A stretch of 64,000 nucleotides of DNA from Loktanella sp. DSM 29012. GTDB lineage: Bacteria; Pseudomonadota; Alphaproteobacteria; Rhodobacterales; Rhodobacteraceae. A model generated the notes under the pieces. It searched no databases. It worked only from the letters and a program-made list of their open reading frames with translations, and was not told the origin of the DNA. Position 1 is the stretch's first letter; each line of letters begins with the position of its first letter. The stretch is from contig NZ_FOEJ01000002.1 in the NCBI RefSeq assembly GCF_900110705.1, positions 186,001 to 250,000 of the forward strand, given 5' to 3'. Shown one piece after another: positions 9,275 through 19,800 of the stretch. A program made the translations under genes and the position numbers.

Positions 9275-9870
9275 TCCGTCCTGGACGCGCGCTCCGCCGC
9301 CTTTTTCAGCGCGAGGACGGCAACGCTCCGATCGAGCTGCTGTTCATGTCGCCACTCTTGCTGTGGGGGCTGTTCGGAACACTGGTCTATTTCGATGCGT
9401 TCCGGGTCGAGGCGACCAGCATCAAGACGGGCCTGACCATTGCGGATACCCTGAGCCGCGAACGGGCGCTCGTGAACGATGCCTACATCGATTCGATGTA
9501 CGAACTGCAAAAGTTCATGAACCTGCACGACAGGTCGCCGGGCCTGCGTGTGACCGTCGTCCGCTATCATACAAAGGATGATCTGACCGGTTTTCTGGAT
9601 GCAACGCCGCACTATCACGTCGTCTGGTCAGAGGTGCGCGGAACGGACCGTGCTCCACTGACGGATCAGGATATGTCCAGCCTGGTGAATGACCTGCCGA
9701 TCACGAACGATGGCGGTCGCCTGATCATCGTGGAAACATGGACGACCCATGCCCCCGCCCTGAAGGCCCTGCCGGTCACCACGATACCGACATTCACCTT
9801 TGCAGCACCGCGCGATGTGAACGTCTGTTTCAACAACGACCCAGCCAACCCTCTGACCGATTTGTGCTGA
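9271..9870 (+). CDS. TadE-like pseudopilin/assembly protein 2
   Basis: A 199-residue relative of the preceding protein. EDGNAPIELLFMSPLLLWGL is the E-x-x-x-x-E/hydrophobic start of a TadE domain and forms the only membrane span (residues about 17-40). The periplasmic part ends in a Cys pair (NVCFNN...DLC). It is the last gene of the operon; 15 nt after its stop the convergent TetR gene ends. Confidence 0.8.
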   Translation: MIRPGRALRRLFQREDGNAPIELLFMSPLLLWGLFGTLVYFDAFRVEATSIKTGLTIADTLSRERALVNDAYIDSMYELQKFMNLHDRSPGLRVTVVRYHTKDDLTGFLDATPHYHVVWSEVRGTDRAPLTDQDMSSLVNDLPITNDGGRLIIVETWTTHAPALKALPVTTIPTFTFAAPRDVNVCFNNDPANPLTDLC

Positions 9871-9885
9871 CCTGATGTTCCGACC

Positions 9886-10473
9886 TCAGGCGGCGACCGA
9901 TTTGCGCACCAACGCGCAATAGATCGTTTCGATTTCACGCAGCGTCAGGCGGCCGGCGGGATCATACCAATTGGTGATTCCCGTCAGTTGGGCAATCAGG
10001 GCCAATGTCGTGATGCGCGTGTCGTCCACGACGAATGAGCCGTCTGCGACGCCGTCGCGCAGGATCATTTCCAGCCTGTCCTCATAGGCACGGCGTTTGG
10101 CCGCAATGCGGCTGAAATTCTCTGGCGCAAGGTTGCGCAGTTCCATGTAGGACAGAAACACGGCATCCCGACGGGGCAGATGGAACCGGATATGAAACCG
10201 CGTAAACCCCTCGAGGCGTTGCAGCGGCGTACCGCTCAGCCGTGCCTGCGCCGCCGCCTCCATGACCTCTGACATATGGCTGTCCAGCAGTTCGAACAGC
10301 AACGACTGCTTGTCAGGGATATAATTGTACAGCGCCCCGGCCTGCACGCCGACCTCGCCCGCGATCTGGCGCATGGACACCGCTGCAAACCCGTGCTGCG
10401 CGATCAGACGCAGCGCCGCGTCGCGCACCCGCGGCCCGGTGGTATCCGCATAAGAGCCTTGTTTGCGTGCCAT
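9886..10473 (-). CDS. TetR family transcriptional regulator
   Basis: A 195-residue repressor. The N-terminal helix-turn-helix is clear: AALRLIAQHGFAAVSMRQIA, then GVQAGALYNYIPDKQSLLFE (residues about 20-66). The C-terminal ligand domain resembles TetR_C_33/FadR-type regulators, with LPRRDAVFLSYMELR. The effector is not known. It is divergent from a small lipoprotein gene with a 93-nt gap that could hold its operator. The start at 10473 gives the usual short basic lead (MARKQGS). Confidence 0.9.
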   Translation of the reverse strand: MARKQGSYADTTGPRVRDAALRLIAQHGFAAVSMRQIAGEVGVQAGALYNYIPDKQSLLFELLDSHMSEVMEAAAQARLSGTPLQRLEGFTRFHIRFHLPRRDAVFLSYMELRNLAPENFSRIAAKRRAYEDRLEMILRDGVADGSFVVDDTRITTLALIAQLTGITNWYDPAGRLTLREIETIYCALVRKSVAA

Positions 10474-10566
10474 GGGCGCATTTAAAGGTACCCGGTAAGG
10501 CTTGAAAAGCTGTTTCGTCGCAGGACCAGGCGGCCTAGTGTGATCCGACAAACATATGGACAGCCG

Positions 10567-10848
10567 ATGCGCGCCTTCATGATCCTTGGTCTTTTGACAC
10601 TGACGGCCTGCACGCAGCCGCCCGCAATGGTCGGCCCGATCACGCCGCAGGCAGCCGCCGCACCCTTTCCGCAATTGCAGCCGCTGGCCCCGTTGCTGGC
10701 GCAGGCGCAGGCCCCCGGTCGGGTCAATGCGCAAACCGCAGCCGATCTGAGCAGTGACGCCGACAGGCTGCGCAGCCGGGCTGCTGCCCTGCGCGGTCCG
10801 GTCGTAGCACCGGACACGCGCGCCCGCATGCAGCGCAGCATCCGCTAA
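10567..10848 (+). CDS. Small lipoprotein of unknown function
   Basis: A 93-residue protein with a lipoprotein signal: MRAFMILGLLTLTAC has a hydrophobic core and a lipobox LTAC (lipidated Cys15). The mature part is Pro/Ala/Gln-rich and then forms a basic helix. It probably sits on the inner face of the outer membrane or in the periplasm. I do not recognise the family. It is divergent from the TetR gene and 70 nt upstream of hom. Confidence 0.65.
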   Translation: MRAFMILGLLTLTACTQPPAMVGPITPQAAAAPFPQLQPLAPLLAQAQAPGRVNAQTAADLSSDADRLRSRAAALRGPVVAPDTRARMQRSIR

Positions 10849-10918
10849 GCCGCGTTGCGGTGGCAGCGCGATTTCGCTAACAGGCTGACGAATATCTCAT
10901 CAACGACCGGAGCCCGCC

Positions 10919-12205
10919 ATGACTGACCCACTTCGCCTTGGAATTGCGGGCCTTGGCACCGTCGGCGCGGGGATCGTCAAGATCGTTCAGACCCATGCCG
11001 ACCTGCTGGCCGCACGCGCAGGCCGACCGGTCGTCATCACGGCTGTATCCGCCCGGTCCAAGGAAAAGGATCGCGGTGTCGACCTGTCTGGCTACGCTTG
11101 GGAAAACGATCCCGTGGCATTGGCCTACCGGTCCGATGTCGACGTGGTGGTCGAGGTCATGGGCGGCCATGACGGCCCTGCCAAGGACACCACAGAAGCC
11201 GCCATCGCAGGGGGCAAGGACGTGGTCAGCGCCAACAAGGCTTTGCTGGCGATCCACGGGCAGGCCCTGGCCGTGGCGGCCGAGGCCGCGGGCCGCGTCA
11301 TCCGGTTCGAGGCCGCGGTCGCAGGCGGCATCCCGGTGGTCAAGACCCTGACCGAGGGTCTTGCCGGCAACGCCATCACCCGGATCATGGGCGTCATGAA
11401 CGGCAGCTGCAATTACATCCTGACCCGGATGGAAGACGCGGGCCTGACCTATCAGGAGGTCTTCGACGAAGCCAACGCGCTGGGCTACCTCGAGGCCGAC
11501 CCCAACCTTGACGTGGGCGGTGTGGATGCGGGGCACAAACTGGCGCTGTTGTCATCCATCGCATTCGGCACACAGGTCGATTTCGACGGCGTCGCGCTGG
11601 AAGGCATCGGGTCCGTGACCATCGAGGACATCCGCCAAGCCGCCGATATGGGCTACAAGATCAAGCTGCTGGGCGTGGCCCAGCTGACGGGCCGCGGACT
11701 GGAACAACGCATGTCGCCCTGCCTGGTGCCCGATACTTCGCCACTTGGGCAACTGTCGGGCGGCACCAACATGGTTGTCCTCGAAGGCGACGCCGTGGGC
11801 CAGATCGTGATGCGCGGTGCGGGTGCGGGCGAAGGCCCCACCGCCAGCGCCATCATGGGCGACGTCATGGACATTGCACGCGGGTCGCGCCTGTCCACCT
11901 TTGGCCAGCCCGCCAGCACGCTGCGCAAGGCACGCGCCGCACAGGCAGCAGTCCCGGCTCCCTATTACCTGCGCCTGCAACTGCTGGACAAACCCGGCGC
12001 ATTGGCCAAGGTCGCGACGATCCTTGGCGACGCGGGCGTCAGCATCGACCGGATGCGCCAGTATGATCACGCCGACACCGCAGCGCCTGTGCTGATCGTC
12101 ACGCACAAGACGACGCGCACAGCCCTGGACGAGGCGATGGCCCGCTTTGACAGCACGGGCGTGCTGACCCAGAACCCTGTCGCGATCCGCATCGAAACCG
12201 TCTGA
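10919..12205 (+). CDS. hom: Homoserine dehydrogenase
   Basis: A 428-residue monofunctional enzyme (no aspartokinase part) that reduces aspartate semialdehyde to homoserine for threonine and methionine. The NAD(P) motif is GIAGLGTVGAGIV; the substrate region has FEAAVAGGIPVVKTL, the NGSCNYILTRM block and GGVDAGHKL. The C-terminal 80 residues, from PYYLRLQLLDKPGALAKVAT, are an ACT domain, which suggests feedback by threonine. GGAG sits 7 nt before the start. The order hom-glpX-recJ is the usual Rhodobacterales arrangement. Confidence 0.96.
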   Translation: MTDPLRLGIAGLGTVGAGIVKIVQTHADLLAARAGRPVVITAVSARSKEKDRGVDLSGYAWENDPVALAYRSDVDVVVEVMGGHDGPAKDTTEAAIAGGKDVVSANKALLAIHGQALAVAAEAAGRVIRFEAAVAGGIPVVKTLTEGLAGNAITRIMGVMNGSCNYILTRMEDAGLTYQEVFDEANALGYLEADPNLDVGGVDAGHKLALLSSIAFGTQVDFDGVALEGIGSVTIEDIRQAADMGYKIKLLGVAQLTGRGLEQRMSPCLVPDTSPLGQLSGGTNMVVLEGDAVGQIVMRGAGAGEGPTASAIMGDVMDIARGSRLSTFGQPASTLRKARAAQAAVPAPYYLRLQLLDKPGALAKVATILGDAGVSIDRMRQYDHADTAAPVLIVTHKTTRTALDEAMARFDSTGVLTQNPVAIRIETV

Positions 12206-12298
12206 CGGCGCGGATCATCGGCGATTGTTAGCGTTCACGGTCTTGCTGATGTCATGTTGCACGGGCTAGGTCGCGCCCGCACAACACAGGAAGATCCG

Positions 12299-13264
12299 AT
12301 GACCGATGCTGCGAACTTTGACGACCGAATGCTGTCCCTTGCGCTGGCCCGCGTATCAGAGGCCGCCGCGATCGCCTGTCATTCCCTGATCGGACGGGGC
12401 GACGAAAAGGCAGCGGATCAGGCCGCGGTCGATGCAATGCGCTGCGAACTCAACCGTCTTGCCATCGCCGGCACCGTCGTCATCGGCGAAGGCGAGCGCG
12501 ACGAGGCCCCCATGCTCTACATCGGAGAGGACGTCGGCACCGGTGCCGGTCCTGCCGTCGATATCGCGCTTGATCCACTGGAAGGGACCACGCTGACCGC
12601 CAAGGACATGGCCAATGCGCTGGCTGTCATTGCCATGGGGCCGCGCGGGTCGATGCTGCATGCGCCCGATGTCTACATGGACAAACTGGCCGTGGGTCCG
12701 GGCTATGCCGCTGGTGTCGTGACACTGGACATGGACCCAGCCACGCGGGTCAAGGCACTGGCCAAGGCCAAGGGCTGCAAGCCTGCGGAAATCACCGTCT
12801 GCGTGCTGGAACGCCCCCGGCACGAGGATATGATTGAGGCGATCCGGTCCACGGGGGCTGCCATCCGGCTGATCACCGACGGGGATGTGGCTGGCGTGAT
12901 GCATTGCGCGGACAGCACCCGCACGGGGATCGACATGTACATGGGATCGGGCGGCGCGCCCGAGGGTGTGCTGGCGGCAGCGGCCCTGAAATGTCTTGGC
13001 GGGCAGATCATGGGCCGGCTGATGTTCCGCAATGACGACGAACGCGGCCGCGCCACCAAGGCCGGGATCACCGATTTCGACCGCGTCTACGACCGTGACG
13101 ACATGGTGACTGACGATGTGATCTTTGCCGCGACGGGTGTCACCGACGGCAGCCTGCTGGCAGGCGTACGCCGCGAGGGAAATTTCGTATCGGTCGAGAC
13201 CCTGTTGATGCGGTCGCGCAGCGGATCGATCCGGCAAATGCGCTATCGTCGCCCGGTCAGCTAG
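12299..13264 (+). CDS. glpX: Class II fructose-1,6-bisphosphatase
   Basis: A 321-residue GlpX-type FBPase that makes fructose 6-phosphate in gluconeogenesis and the Calvin/pentose pathways. Metal and substrate motifs are present: VIGEGERDEAPMLYIGE, ALDPLEGTTLTAKD and the C-terminal ATGVTDGSLLAGV. It is a Li+-sensitive-type metal enzyme by family. The start at 12299 has AGGAAG upstream; the in-frame start at 12254 lacks a ribosome site. Confidence 0.95.
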   Translation: MTDAANFDDRMLSLALARVSEAAAIACHSLIGRGDEKAADQAAVDAMRCELNRLAIAGTVVIGEGERDEAPMLYIGEDVGTGAGPAVDIALDPLEGTTLTAKDMANALAVIAMGPRGSMLHAPDVYMDKLAVGPGYAAGVVTLDMDPATRVKALAKAKGCKPAEITVCVLERPRHEDMIEAIRSTGAAIRLITDGDVAGVMHCADSTRTGIDMYMGSGGAPEGVLAAAALKCLGGQIMGRLMFRNDDERGRATKAGITDFDRVYDRDDMVTDDVIFAATGVTDGSLLAGVRREGNFVSVETLLMRSRSGSIRQMRYRRPVS

Positions 13265-13321
13265 GGTAGGACGTCCCTGCCCGGCCCCCCGGCCGGATCC
13301 CCAGATCAGGCAGGACACCGC

Positions 13322-15097
13322 ATGACCACAACAGCCGCCTATCTCGGCGTCGATGCATCCTTGACCGGACGGCGCTGGATCGGCCCCGGTGCCGAAGAAG
13401 ATCGCCAGTCAGAGGCGATGGCGCAGCTCACATCACTGCCGCCTGCGCTCTGTCGCACGCTGGTGCGGCGCGGCGTCCCCCCCGAAGAGGCGGCAGGGTT
13501 TCTTGCACCGACCTTGCGCGACCTGCTGCCGGATCCCCGCAGCCTGCGCGATATGGATGTCGCCGCAACGCGGTTTCTGGCGGCGGTCAAGGCCAAGGAA
13601 CGTATCGCGATCTTTGCGGACTACGACGTGGATGGCGGGTCATCCGCCGCACTTTTGCTGGTCTGGCTGCGCCAGATGGGCCTGCGTGCCACACTCTATA
13701 TTCCGGACCGCATCGACGAAGGCTATGGTCCCAACGATACTGCGATGGCGGCGCTGGCCCGCGAGCATGATCTGATCGTCTGCGTCGATTGCGGAACGCT
13801 GTCCCACGGCCCGATTGCTGCGGCCCGGGGCGCGGACGTGATCGTGCTGGATCACCACCTGGGGACGGATACACTGCCCCCCGCCGTTGCCGTGGTGAAC
13901 CCGAACCGGCAGGACGAGGACGGCACGCTGGCCCACCTGTGCGCTGCATCCGTGGTTTTCCTGGTGCTGGTCGAGGTGAACCGCCTGATGAAATCAGACG
14001 GCGCAAGCGGTCCCGACCTGATGGCGATGCTGGATCTGGTGGCCCTGGCAACCGTGGCCGATGTGGCCCCATTGGTCGGCGTGAACCGTGCGCTGGTGCG
14101 GCAGGGGCTGGTGGTCATGGCACGCCGCGACCGGGTTGGCATCACTGCACTGGCGGATGTGGCCGGGCTGGATCAGGCCCCCACATCGCATCACCTGGGG
14201 TTTTTACTGGGTCCACGGGTCAACGCAGGCGGTCGCATCGGTGCGGCTGACCTCGGTGCCCGCCTTCTGGCGACGGACGACCCACACGAGGCGCAGGCGC
14301 TGGCCGAGCGGCTGGACCTGCTGAATACGGAACGACGCGACATCGAGGCACGTGTCCGCGAGGTGGCACTGGAACAGGCCACGGCACGCGGTCTGGATGC
14401 GCCACTGGTCTGGGCGGCAGGCGCAGGCTGGCACCCCGGCGTCGTCGGCATCGTGGCCGCCAGACTGAAAGAGGCGACGAACCGTCCCGCCATCGTCATC
14501 GGGCTGGATGATGGCATCGGCAAGGGGTCTGGCCGGTCCGTCAGCGGAATCGACCTTGGTGCCGTCATTCAGCGCGTCGCGGCCGAGGGCCTGCTGCTGA
14601 AAGGCGGCGGTCACAAGATGGCCGCGGGACTGACCGTGGCAGAGGACGGACTGGAGGCCGCGATGGACCGGATCGCGACCCTGCTCGACCGGCAAGGTGC
14701 CGGCGCATTGGGACCCGCCGACCTGCGCCTTGATGGCGTGCTGATGCCCGGTGCTGCGACGGTGGACCTGATCCGCCAGATTGAACAGGCGGGTCCCTTT
14801 GGCGCGGGTGCGCCCGCACCGCGCTTTGCCTTTCCCGACAGCCAGATTCTCTTTGCCAAACCTGTCGGCACCGGTCACCTGAAAATCACCTTTGGCGATG
14901 GTCTGGGAACCCGTATCGACGCGATTGCCTTTGGCGCAATGGATGGCCCGATGGGGCCTACGCTGACAGGCCACGGCGGTGCGCGTTTTCACTTGGCCGG
15001 CAAGCTGGAAATCAACACTTGGCAAGGCCGCACGTCACCACAACTGCGTCTCGAGGACGCCGCAGCAGCTGACGTAGGGGCGGTCGAAACTTTTTAA
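13322..15097 (+). CDS. recJ: Single-stranded-DNA-specific exonuclease RecJ
   Basis: A 591-residue 5'-3' single-strand exonuclease of mismatch, base-excision and recombination repair. The DHH-family motifs are intact: DYDVDGGSSAALL, DCGTLSHGP and VLDHHLG, then the GGRIGAADLGARLL block. The DHHA1 domain carries GGGHKMAAGLTV. A C-terminal OB domain follows. Length is normal (570-600). tRNA-Glu begins 65 nt after the stop. Confidence 0.96.
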   Translation: MTTTAAYLGVDASLTGRRWIGPGAEEDRQSEAMAQLTSLPPALCRTLVRRGVPPEEAAGFLAPTLRDLLPDPRSLRDMDVAATRFLAAVKAKERIAIFADYDVDGGSSAALLLVWLRQMGLRATLYIPDRIDEGYGPNDTAMAALAREHDLIVCVDCGTLSHGPIAAARGADVIVLDHHLGTDTLPPAVAVVNPNRQDEDGTLAHLCAASVVFLVLVEVNRLMKSDGASGPDLMAMLDLVALATVADVAPLVGVNRALVRQGLVVMARRDRVGITALADVAGLDQAPTSHHLGFLLGPRVNAGGRIGAADLGARLLATDDPHEAQALAERLDLLNTERRDIEARVREVALEQATARGLDAPLVWAAGAGWHPGVVGIVAARLKEATNRPAIVIGLDDGIGKGSGRSVSGIDLGAVIQRVAAEGLLLKGGGHKMAAGLTVAEDGLEAAMDRIATLLDRQGAGALGPADLRLDGVLMPGAATVDLIRQIEQAGPFGAGAPAPRFAFPDSQILFAKPVGTGHLKITFGDGLGTRIDAIAFGAMDGPMGPTLTGHGGARFHLAGKLEINTWQGRTSPQLRLEDAAAADVGAVETF

Positions 15098-15118
15098 CGA
15101 AAGGGTGCAAAATGTCTC

Positions 15119-15147
15119 TTGCCCCCACCCCGTGGCTTGCCTAAAAG
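15119..15147 (+). promoter_or_regulatory. Candidate promoter of tRNA-Glu
   Basis: TTGCCC (15119-15124) and TAAAAG (15142-15147) are separated by 17 nt and end 15 nt before the mature tRNA. Confidence 0.4.
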
Positions 15148-15162
15148 GCCCTCACCAAGCGT

Positions 15163-15237
15163 GGCCCGTTCGTCTATCGGTTAGGACGCCAGGTTTTCAA
15201 CCTGGAAAGAGGGGTTCGATTCCCCTACGGGCTGCCA
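15163..15237 (+). tRNA. tRNA-Glu (anticodon TTC)
   Basis: A 75-nt cloverleaf: acceptor GGCCCGT pairs with ACGGGCT, the anticodon arm CCAGG-TTTTCAA-CCTGG gives TTC, the T arm is GGGG-TTCGATT-CCCC, and CCA is encoded (15235-15237). No integrase or direct repeat suggests that it is used as an attachment site. Confidence 0.97.
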
Positions 15238-15334
15238 CGGTTTTCCCCAGATTTTTCAGACAGTTTGCGAATTTTTCGCAGGCCGCAGCGCGGTATCTGA
15301 TTGTCGTGTCGCAACACACGGCTAACTGTCTGCC

Positions 15335-16690
15335 ATGCGCAATGATCCCAAGACATCCCGCCCGCTGTCCGTACCCGCCCACCGGTTGTCCCGGCTGGGC
15401 CGTCTGGGATCGATGACAGCCGGAATAGCGGGCAACATGGCAGTGAACGGTGCTGCACAACTGGGTCGCGGTCAGCGCCCGACCTTGCGCGGTCTGATGC
15501 TGACGCCTGCGAATATGACCCGGATCGCGGACCAGCTGGCCAAGATGCGCGGTGCGGCGATGAAGATGGGGCAGCTCATCTCGATGGACACCGGCGATGT
15601 CTTGCCACCGGAATTGTCGCAGATCATGGCCCGGCTGCGCGACGATGCCCATTACATGCCGCCCGCCCAGTTGAAAAAGGTCCTGAATACCCAGTGGCCG
15701 ACCGACTGGCTGGCGCAGTTCAAATCCTTTGACGTCAGGCCCATTGCCGCGGCCTCGATCGGGCAGGTGCACAGGGCGCAACTTCGCGACGGGCGCGATC
15801 TGGCGATCAAGGTGCAATATCCCGGCGTGGCCGACAGCATCGACAGCGATGTCGCAAATGTGGGCGCGTTGATGCGCATGTCCGGACTGTTGCCCAAGGG
15901 GTTCGACCTGGGCCCCTATCTGGCCGAGGCCCGCAATCAGCTGCACCAGGAAACCGATTACGCCCGCGAGGCAGGCCAGTTGACCCGGTTCGGCGATTTG
16001 CTGGCGGATGATCCGCGTTTCGTCGTGCCGCGATGTCATGCCGACTGGAGCACGCCGCAGATCCTGAGCATGGATTTCGTCACAGGCGTTCCGGTCGAAA
16101 GCATCCTCGATCAGCCGCAGCAGGTGCGTGACCGGGTTGCCGCAGACCTGATCGACCTGACACTGCAGGAATTGTTCGTCTTTGGTCATATGCAGACCGA
16201 TCCGAATTTCGCGAATTACCAATATGATCAGGGAACGGGCCGGATCATATTGCTGGATTTCGGCGCGGCGCAGCCCATTTCCGCCCAGACCGCCCGGAAT
16301 TACGCCCATTTGATCAGCGCAGGTCTGCGCGATGACGTCGATGCAATGTCGCAAGCGGCGCGCGACATCGGATTTCTGAGGGCACAGACCGCCGACGATC
16401 ACCGCAACCGCATCCTGACCATGATGCGAACGGTCTTTGCCGCGCTGGGTCACGCATCGCGATACGATTTCGGCGACCGCAGCATGTCCCGCCAGATGCA
16501 AGCCGAGGGCGTGGCCCTCGCCGAAGCCGGATTTGTACCGCCCCCGCTTCCGATCGAGGTCCTGTTGCTACAACGCAAATTCGGCGGCGTGTTCCTGTTG
16601 GCCGCACGTCTGGGTGCGCAGGTCGATGTCATGGCGTTGATCCGCAAAAGATTGCCGCCAAATCCCGAGCTTGGCACCAAATCCGGATAA
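15335..16690 (+). CDS. ABC1/UbiB-family atypical kinase
   Basis: A 451-residue member of the ABC1/ADCK/UbiB family linked to ubiquinone biosynthesis and lipid homeostasis. The family-specific K-x-G-Q motif is KMGQLIS, the Ala-rich loop that replaces the Gly-rich loop is AAASIGQV, the ATP lysine lies in AIKVQYPG, and the ETDYAREA and LDFGAAQ (DFG) motifs follow. It lacks the C-terminal membrane helices of true UbiB, so it is more like the soluble AarF/COQ8-like proteins. Upstream is tRNA-Glu, downstream the hybrid kinase. Confidence 0.9.
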   Translation: MRNDPKTSRPLSVPAHRLSRLGRLGSMTAGIAGNMAVNGAAQLGRGQRPTLRGLMLTPANMTRIADQLAKMRGAAMKMGQLISMDTGDVLPPELSQIMARLRDDAHYMPPAQLKKVLNTQWPTDWLAQFKSFDVRPIAAASIGQVHRAQLRDGRDLAIKVQYPGVADSIDSDVANVGALMRMSGLLPKGFDLGPYLAEARNQLHQETDYAREAGQLTRFGDLLADDPRFVVPRCHADWSTPQILSMDFVTGVPVESILDQPQQVRDRVAADLIDLTLQELFVFGHMQTDPNFANYQYDQGTGRIILLDFGAAQPISAQTARNYAHLISAGLRDDVDAMSQAARDIGFLRAQTADDHRNRILTMMRTVFAALGHASRYDFGDRSMSRQMQAEGVALAEAGFVPPPLPIEVLLLQRKFGGVFLLAARLGAQVDVMALIRKRLPPNPELGTKSG

Positions 16691-16817
16691 ATGTTTGTGC
16701 GTTCCCGCCACAGGTCCGAAAAAAGTCATAATGATCCGGCAGACCGTCTGCCACAGCCGGGCGGTATCACTACCGTAAGTTGCAACGGGAAACGAATTCC
16801 CGAAACAAGGGGTTGCG

Positions 16818-19800
16818 ATGCAGACGTCTATCCGACAACTGGCCATACCGGTCACAATTGCGCTGACGATCTTTACGACGTGGCTAACCTACGATCTGGC
16901 CAGCAAACGCACCGCGACCGCTTTTGAATCGATCACTGCCGACAGCGAAACAGCTATTTTGCAACGTTTAGCAGCGGTGGCATTGGCACTGGATGGTGTC
17001 GCTGGTTTGTTGAATGCCTCTGACGACGTCACCCAGCAGGACTGGGTCGACTACGTCAACTCACTCGATATTTCGCGCAACCTGCCTGCCGTGTCCGGCA
17101 TCGGACTGATTCAGCCGGTTAACCGCGACAATCTGACGGAATTCCTGAATGCAGCGCGTCAGGACAATGTCGGCGAACTCGTGATCCACCCGATCCGGGA
17201 GCGCTCTGAAAAGATGGTCATTCGACACATCGAACCCTACGAACCAAATGCCAAGGCGCGTGGATTGGATATCGCCTTTGAGGTCAACCGCTACACGGCC
17301 GCAGTCAACGCCCGCAATCACGGCATGACCAAATTGACCGGGCCTCTCGTGCTGGTCCAGGGCGGCAATGATCAGGTCGGTTTCCTGATGCTGCGGCCCC
17401 GGTACGCGGTGGGCATGCCGCGCGAAACACTGATGGAACGGCGTGCCGCATTTGTCGACTGGGTCTATGCCCCGATCTTTGCGGAAAATCTGCTGACCGG
17501 ATTGACCGCCGGTCAGGACCAGATGTTCAACATCACCATCTACGATTCCGCCGACTCCGACACGCCGATTTTCGGTCAGCACGCCTCGGAAGAGGCGGCC
17601 TATTCACGCAGTGCGAGCCTGCGGGTCTTTGGTCGTCAGTGGAACATCGTCTGGGCCAGCACACCCCAGTTTTCACAAGCGCAGGGCCACCATGTGGCGT
17701 GGCTCGTGCTGGCGGGGGGGGCGTTTATCACGCTCCTGCTGATCGGCTACGTATCGGCCATTACAAAATCGGAAATATTGGCGAACCGACAGATCATTTC
17801 GAACGAGGATCGCAACCGCGCGATCGTCGACAACGCTGTATTCGGTGTTCTGGTGCTGAACCAGCAGGGCCGGATCATATCGGCCAACACGGCCGCCAAG
17901 GCGCTCTTGGGAATGAACGACGATACGCTTGAAGGGCAGCGCCTGCGGGACCTGCTCACCACGCAGGGCCTGACAAACGATTGGACATTCGCCGAGGCGA
18001 CATACGCGCTGCACGGCGGCCAGACACTCTATCTGGAATTGCAGCGAAACACCTGGCGCGCGGCGGATGGTGAAATACGGCATACCGTCATTCTGCGCGA
18101 CGTCACCGCACAGACCGAGAGCGCGGAAAAGCTGCGCAAGACTGAGGCACGCTGGAACCTCGCACTCAGTGGTGCCGACATCGGTGTGTTCGACGTCAAC
18201 CTCGTGACGCAGACGTCGATCGTGTCGGATACCTGGCGTCGCCTTATGGAGATCGACAGCGACGTGCCGATGGACGAGGTGCAGCACATCTTCAAATCAC
18301 GCATCCACCCTGATGATATCGACCAACTTGAAGCGGCTGATCGTGACTGTATCGCTGGCCTGACCCCGCGGTCGATCAGCGAGTTCCGTGTCAAATTCGA
18401 CGACGGGACATGGCGCTACATGAAATCAGATGCCGTCGTGGTGGAACGTGATGCAGAGGGAAACGCACTGCGACTGATCGGTGCGCAGACCGACATTCAG
18501 GCCCAGCGCGACTTGCAGGATGCTCTTCAGGCCAGCGAGGAGCGCATCCGTCTGGCACAGGCGCATGCACCTGTCAGCATGGTCATCATCGACGGGGACG
18601 GCAGCTTGACCGACCCGAACGGCGCAATGGCCAGCCTGACCGGGCGCAGCCGCGCGGAACTGTCTCAAATGCAGCTCAGCGACTTGTTCGGCCCCGCCGA
18701 GGGGGCGGAAATCGTGCGTGCGGTCATCAACCTGCAAGGTTGCACCGAAAAGACCTATCGCGGCGAACACAAGATCACCCAGCCCAACGGCGAAATCCGC
18801 TGGGGCGTGGTCAAGGTGTCCTGGGCCCCCAACCCGAATGCCCGTGCAGACCTGTTTGTGATGCAGATCAGCGACGTGACCCAGGAAAAGGAAGCCGCGC
18901 GCATCAAGTCCGAATTCGTGGCCACCGTGAGTCATGAATTGCGCACACCACTGACGTCGATCAAAGGCGCGCTTGGCCTGATGTCCAAGGCCGGGCCGAA
19001 CGCCCCCCCGCGCCTGCTGGATATTGCCCAGTCGAACGTGGACCGGTTGATCTACCTCGTGAACGACATTCTGGACCTCGAAAAGATCGGTGCCGGCAAG
19101 CTGGATTTCGATATCAGACCGCAAGTGGGCGTTCTGATGGCGCAACAGGCAATCGAACAGAATGCCCCCTACGCCGAACGCCACGGCGTATCATTGCGGG
19201 TTCAGGACGACACCCGCAGTGCCATGGTCCAGGCGGATGTGGACCGCGTTTTGCAAGTGCTGACGAACCTGTTGTCGAATGCCTGCAAATACGCCCCCCT
19301 GGGATCACAGGTCGTGCTGGGCCTCAGTCGCTGGGGCAGCGACCTGCGGTTCAGCGTGACCGACCTTGGCCCAGGCGTGCCCGACAGTTTTCGTGCCCAT
19401 ATTTTCAAGCCGTTCTCGCAGGCCGACAGTTCTGACACACGCACCAAGGGCGGCACCGGTCTGGGCCTGAACATTTCACGCCAGATCGTCGAGAGCATGG
19501 GCGGCCAGATCGGTTTCGATAGCATGCCTGGCCGCACGGAATTCTGGTTCACCTGCCCCATCGCGGATGGTCTCGCCCCAGCGGACATTCAGATCGTCCG
19601 GCCAAAAAACAATATGCGCAAACGCATTCTGCATCTGGAGGATGACAAAGACTTTGCTGAAATCCTGAAACTGAGCTTGCAGGACTTTGCCGATGTGCAG
19701 GTCGTGCAATCACTGGCAGAGGTCCGCAAGGCGATGTTCGACGGACTTTTTGATACCGTGATCATTGACTGGGAACTCAAGGACGGGGACGCAGCCGAAG

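Noticed and set aside
15163-15237. tRNA genes as integration sites of mobile elements
   Set aside because: No integrase, no direct repeat of the tRNA 3' end and ordinary core genes on both sides; the same holds for the tRNAs at 801, 25072 and 32591.
15197-16501. 434-codon open frame antisense to the UbiB-like kinase
   Set aside because: It is a high-GC shadow frame, rich in His, Gln and Arg, with no ribosome site or family resemblance; the kinase on the other strand has all its motifs.
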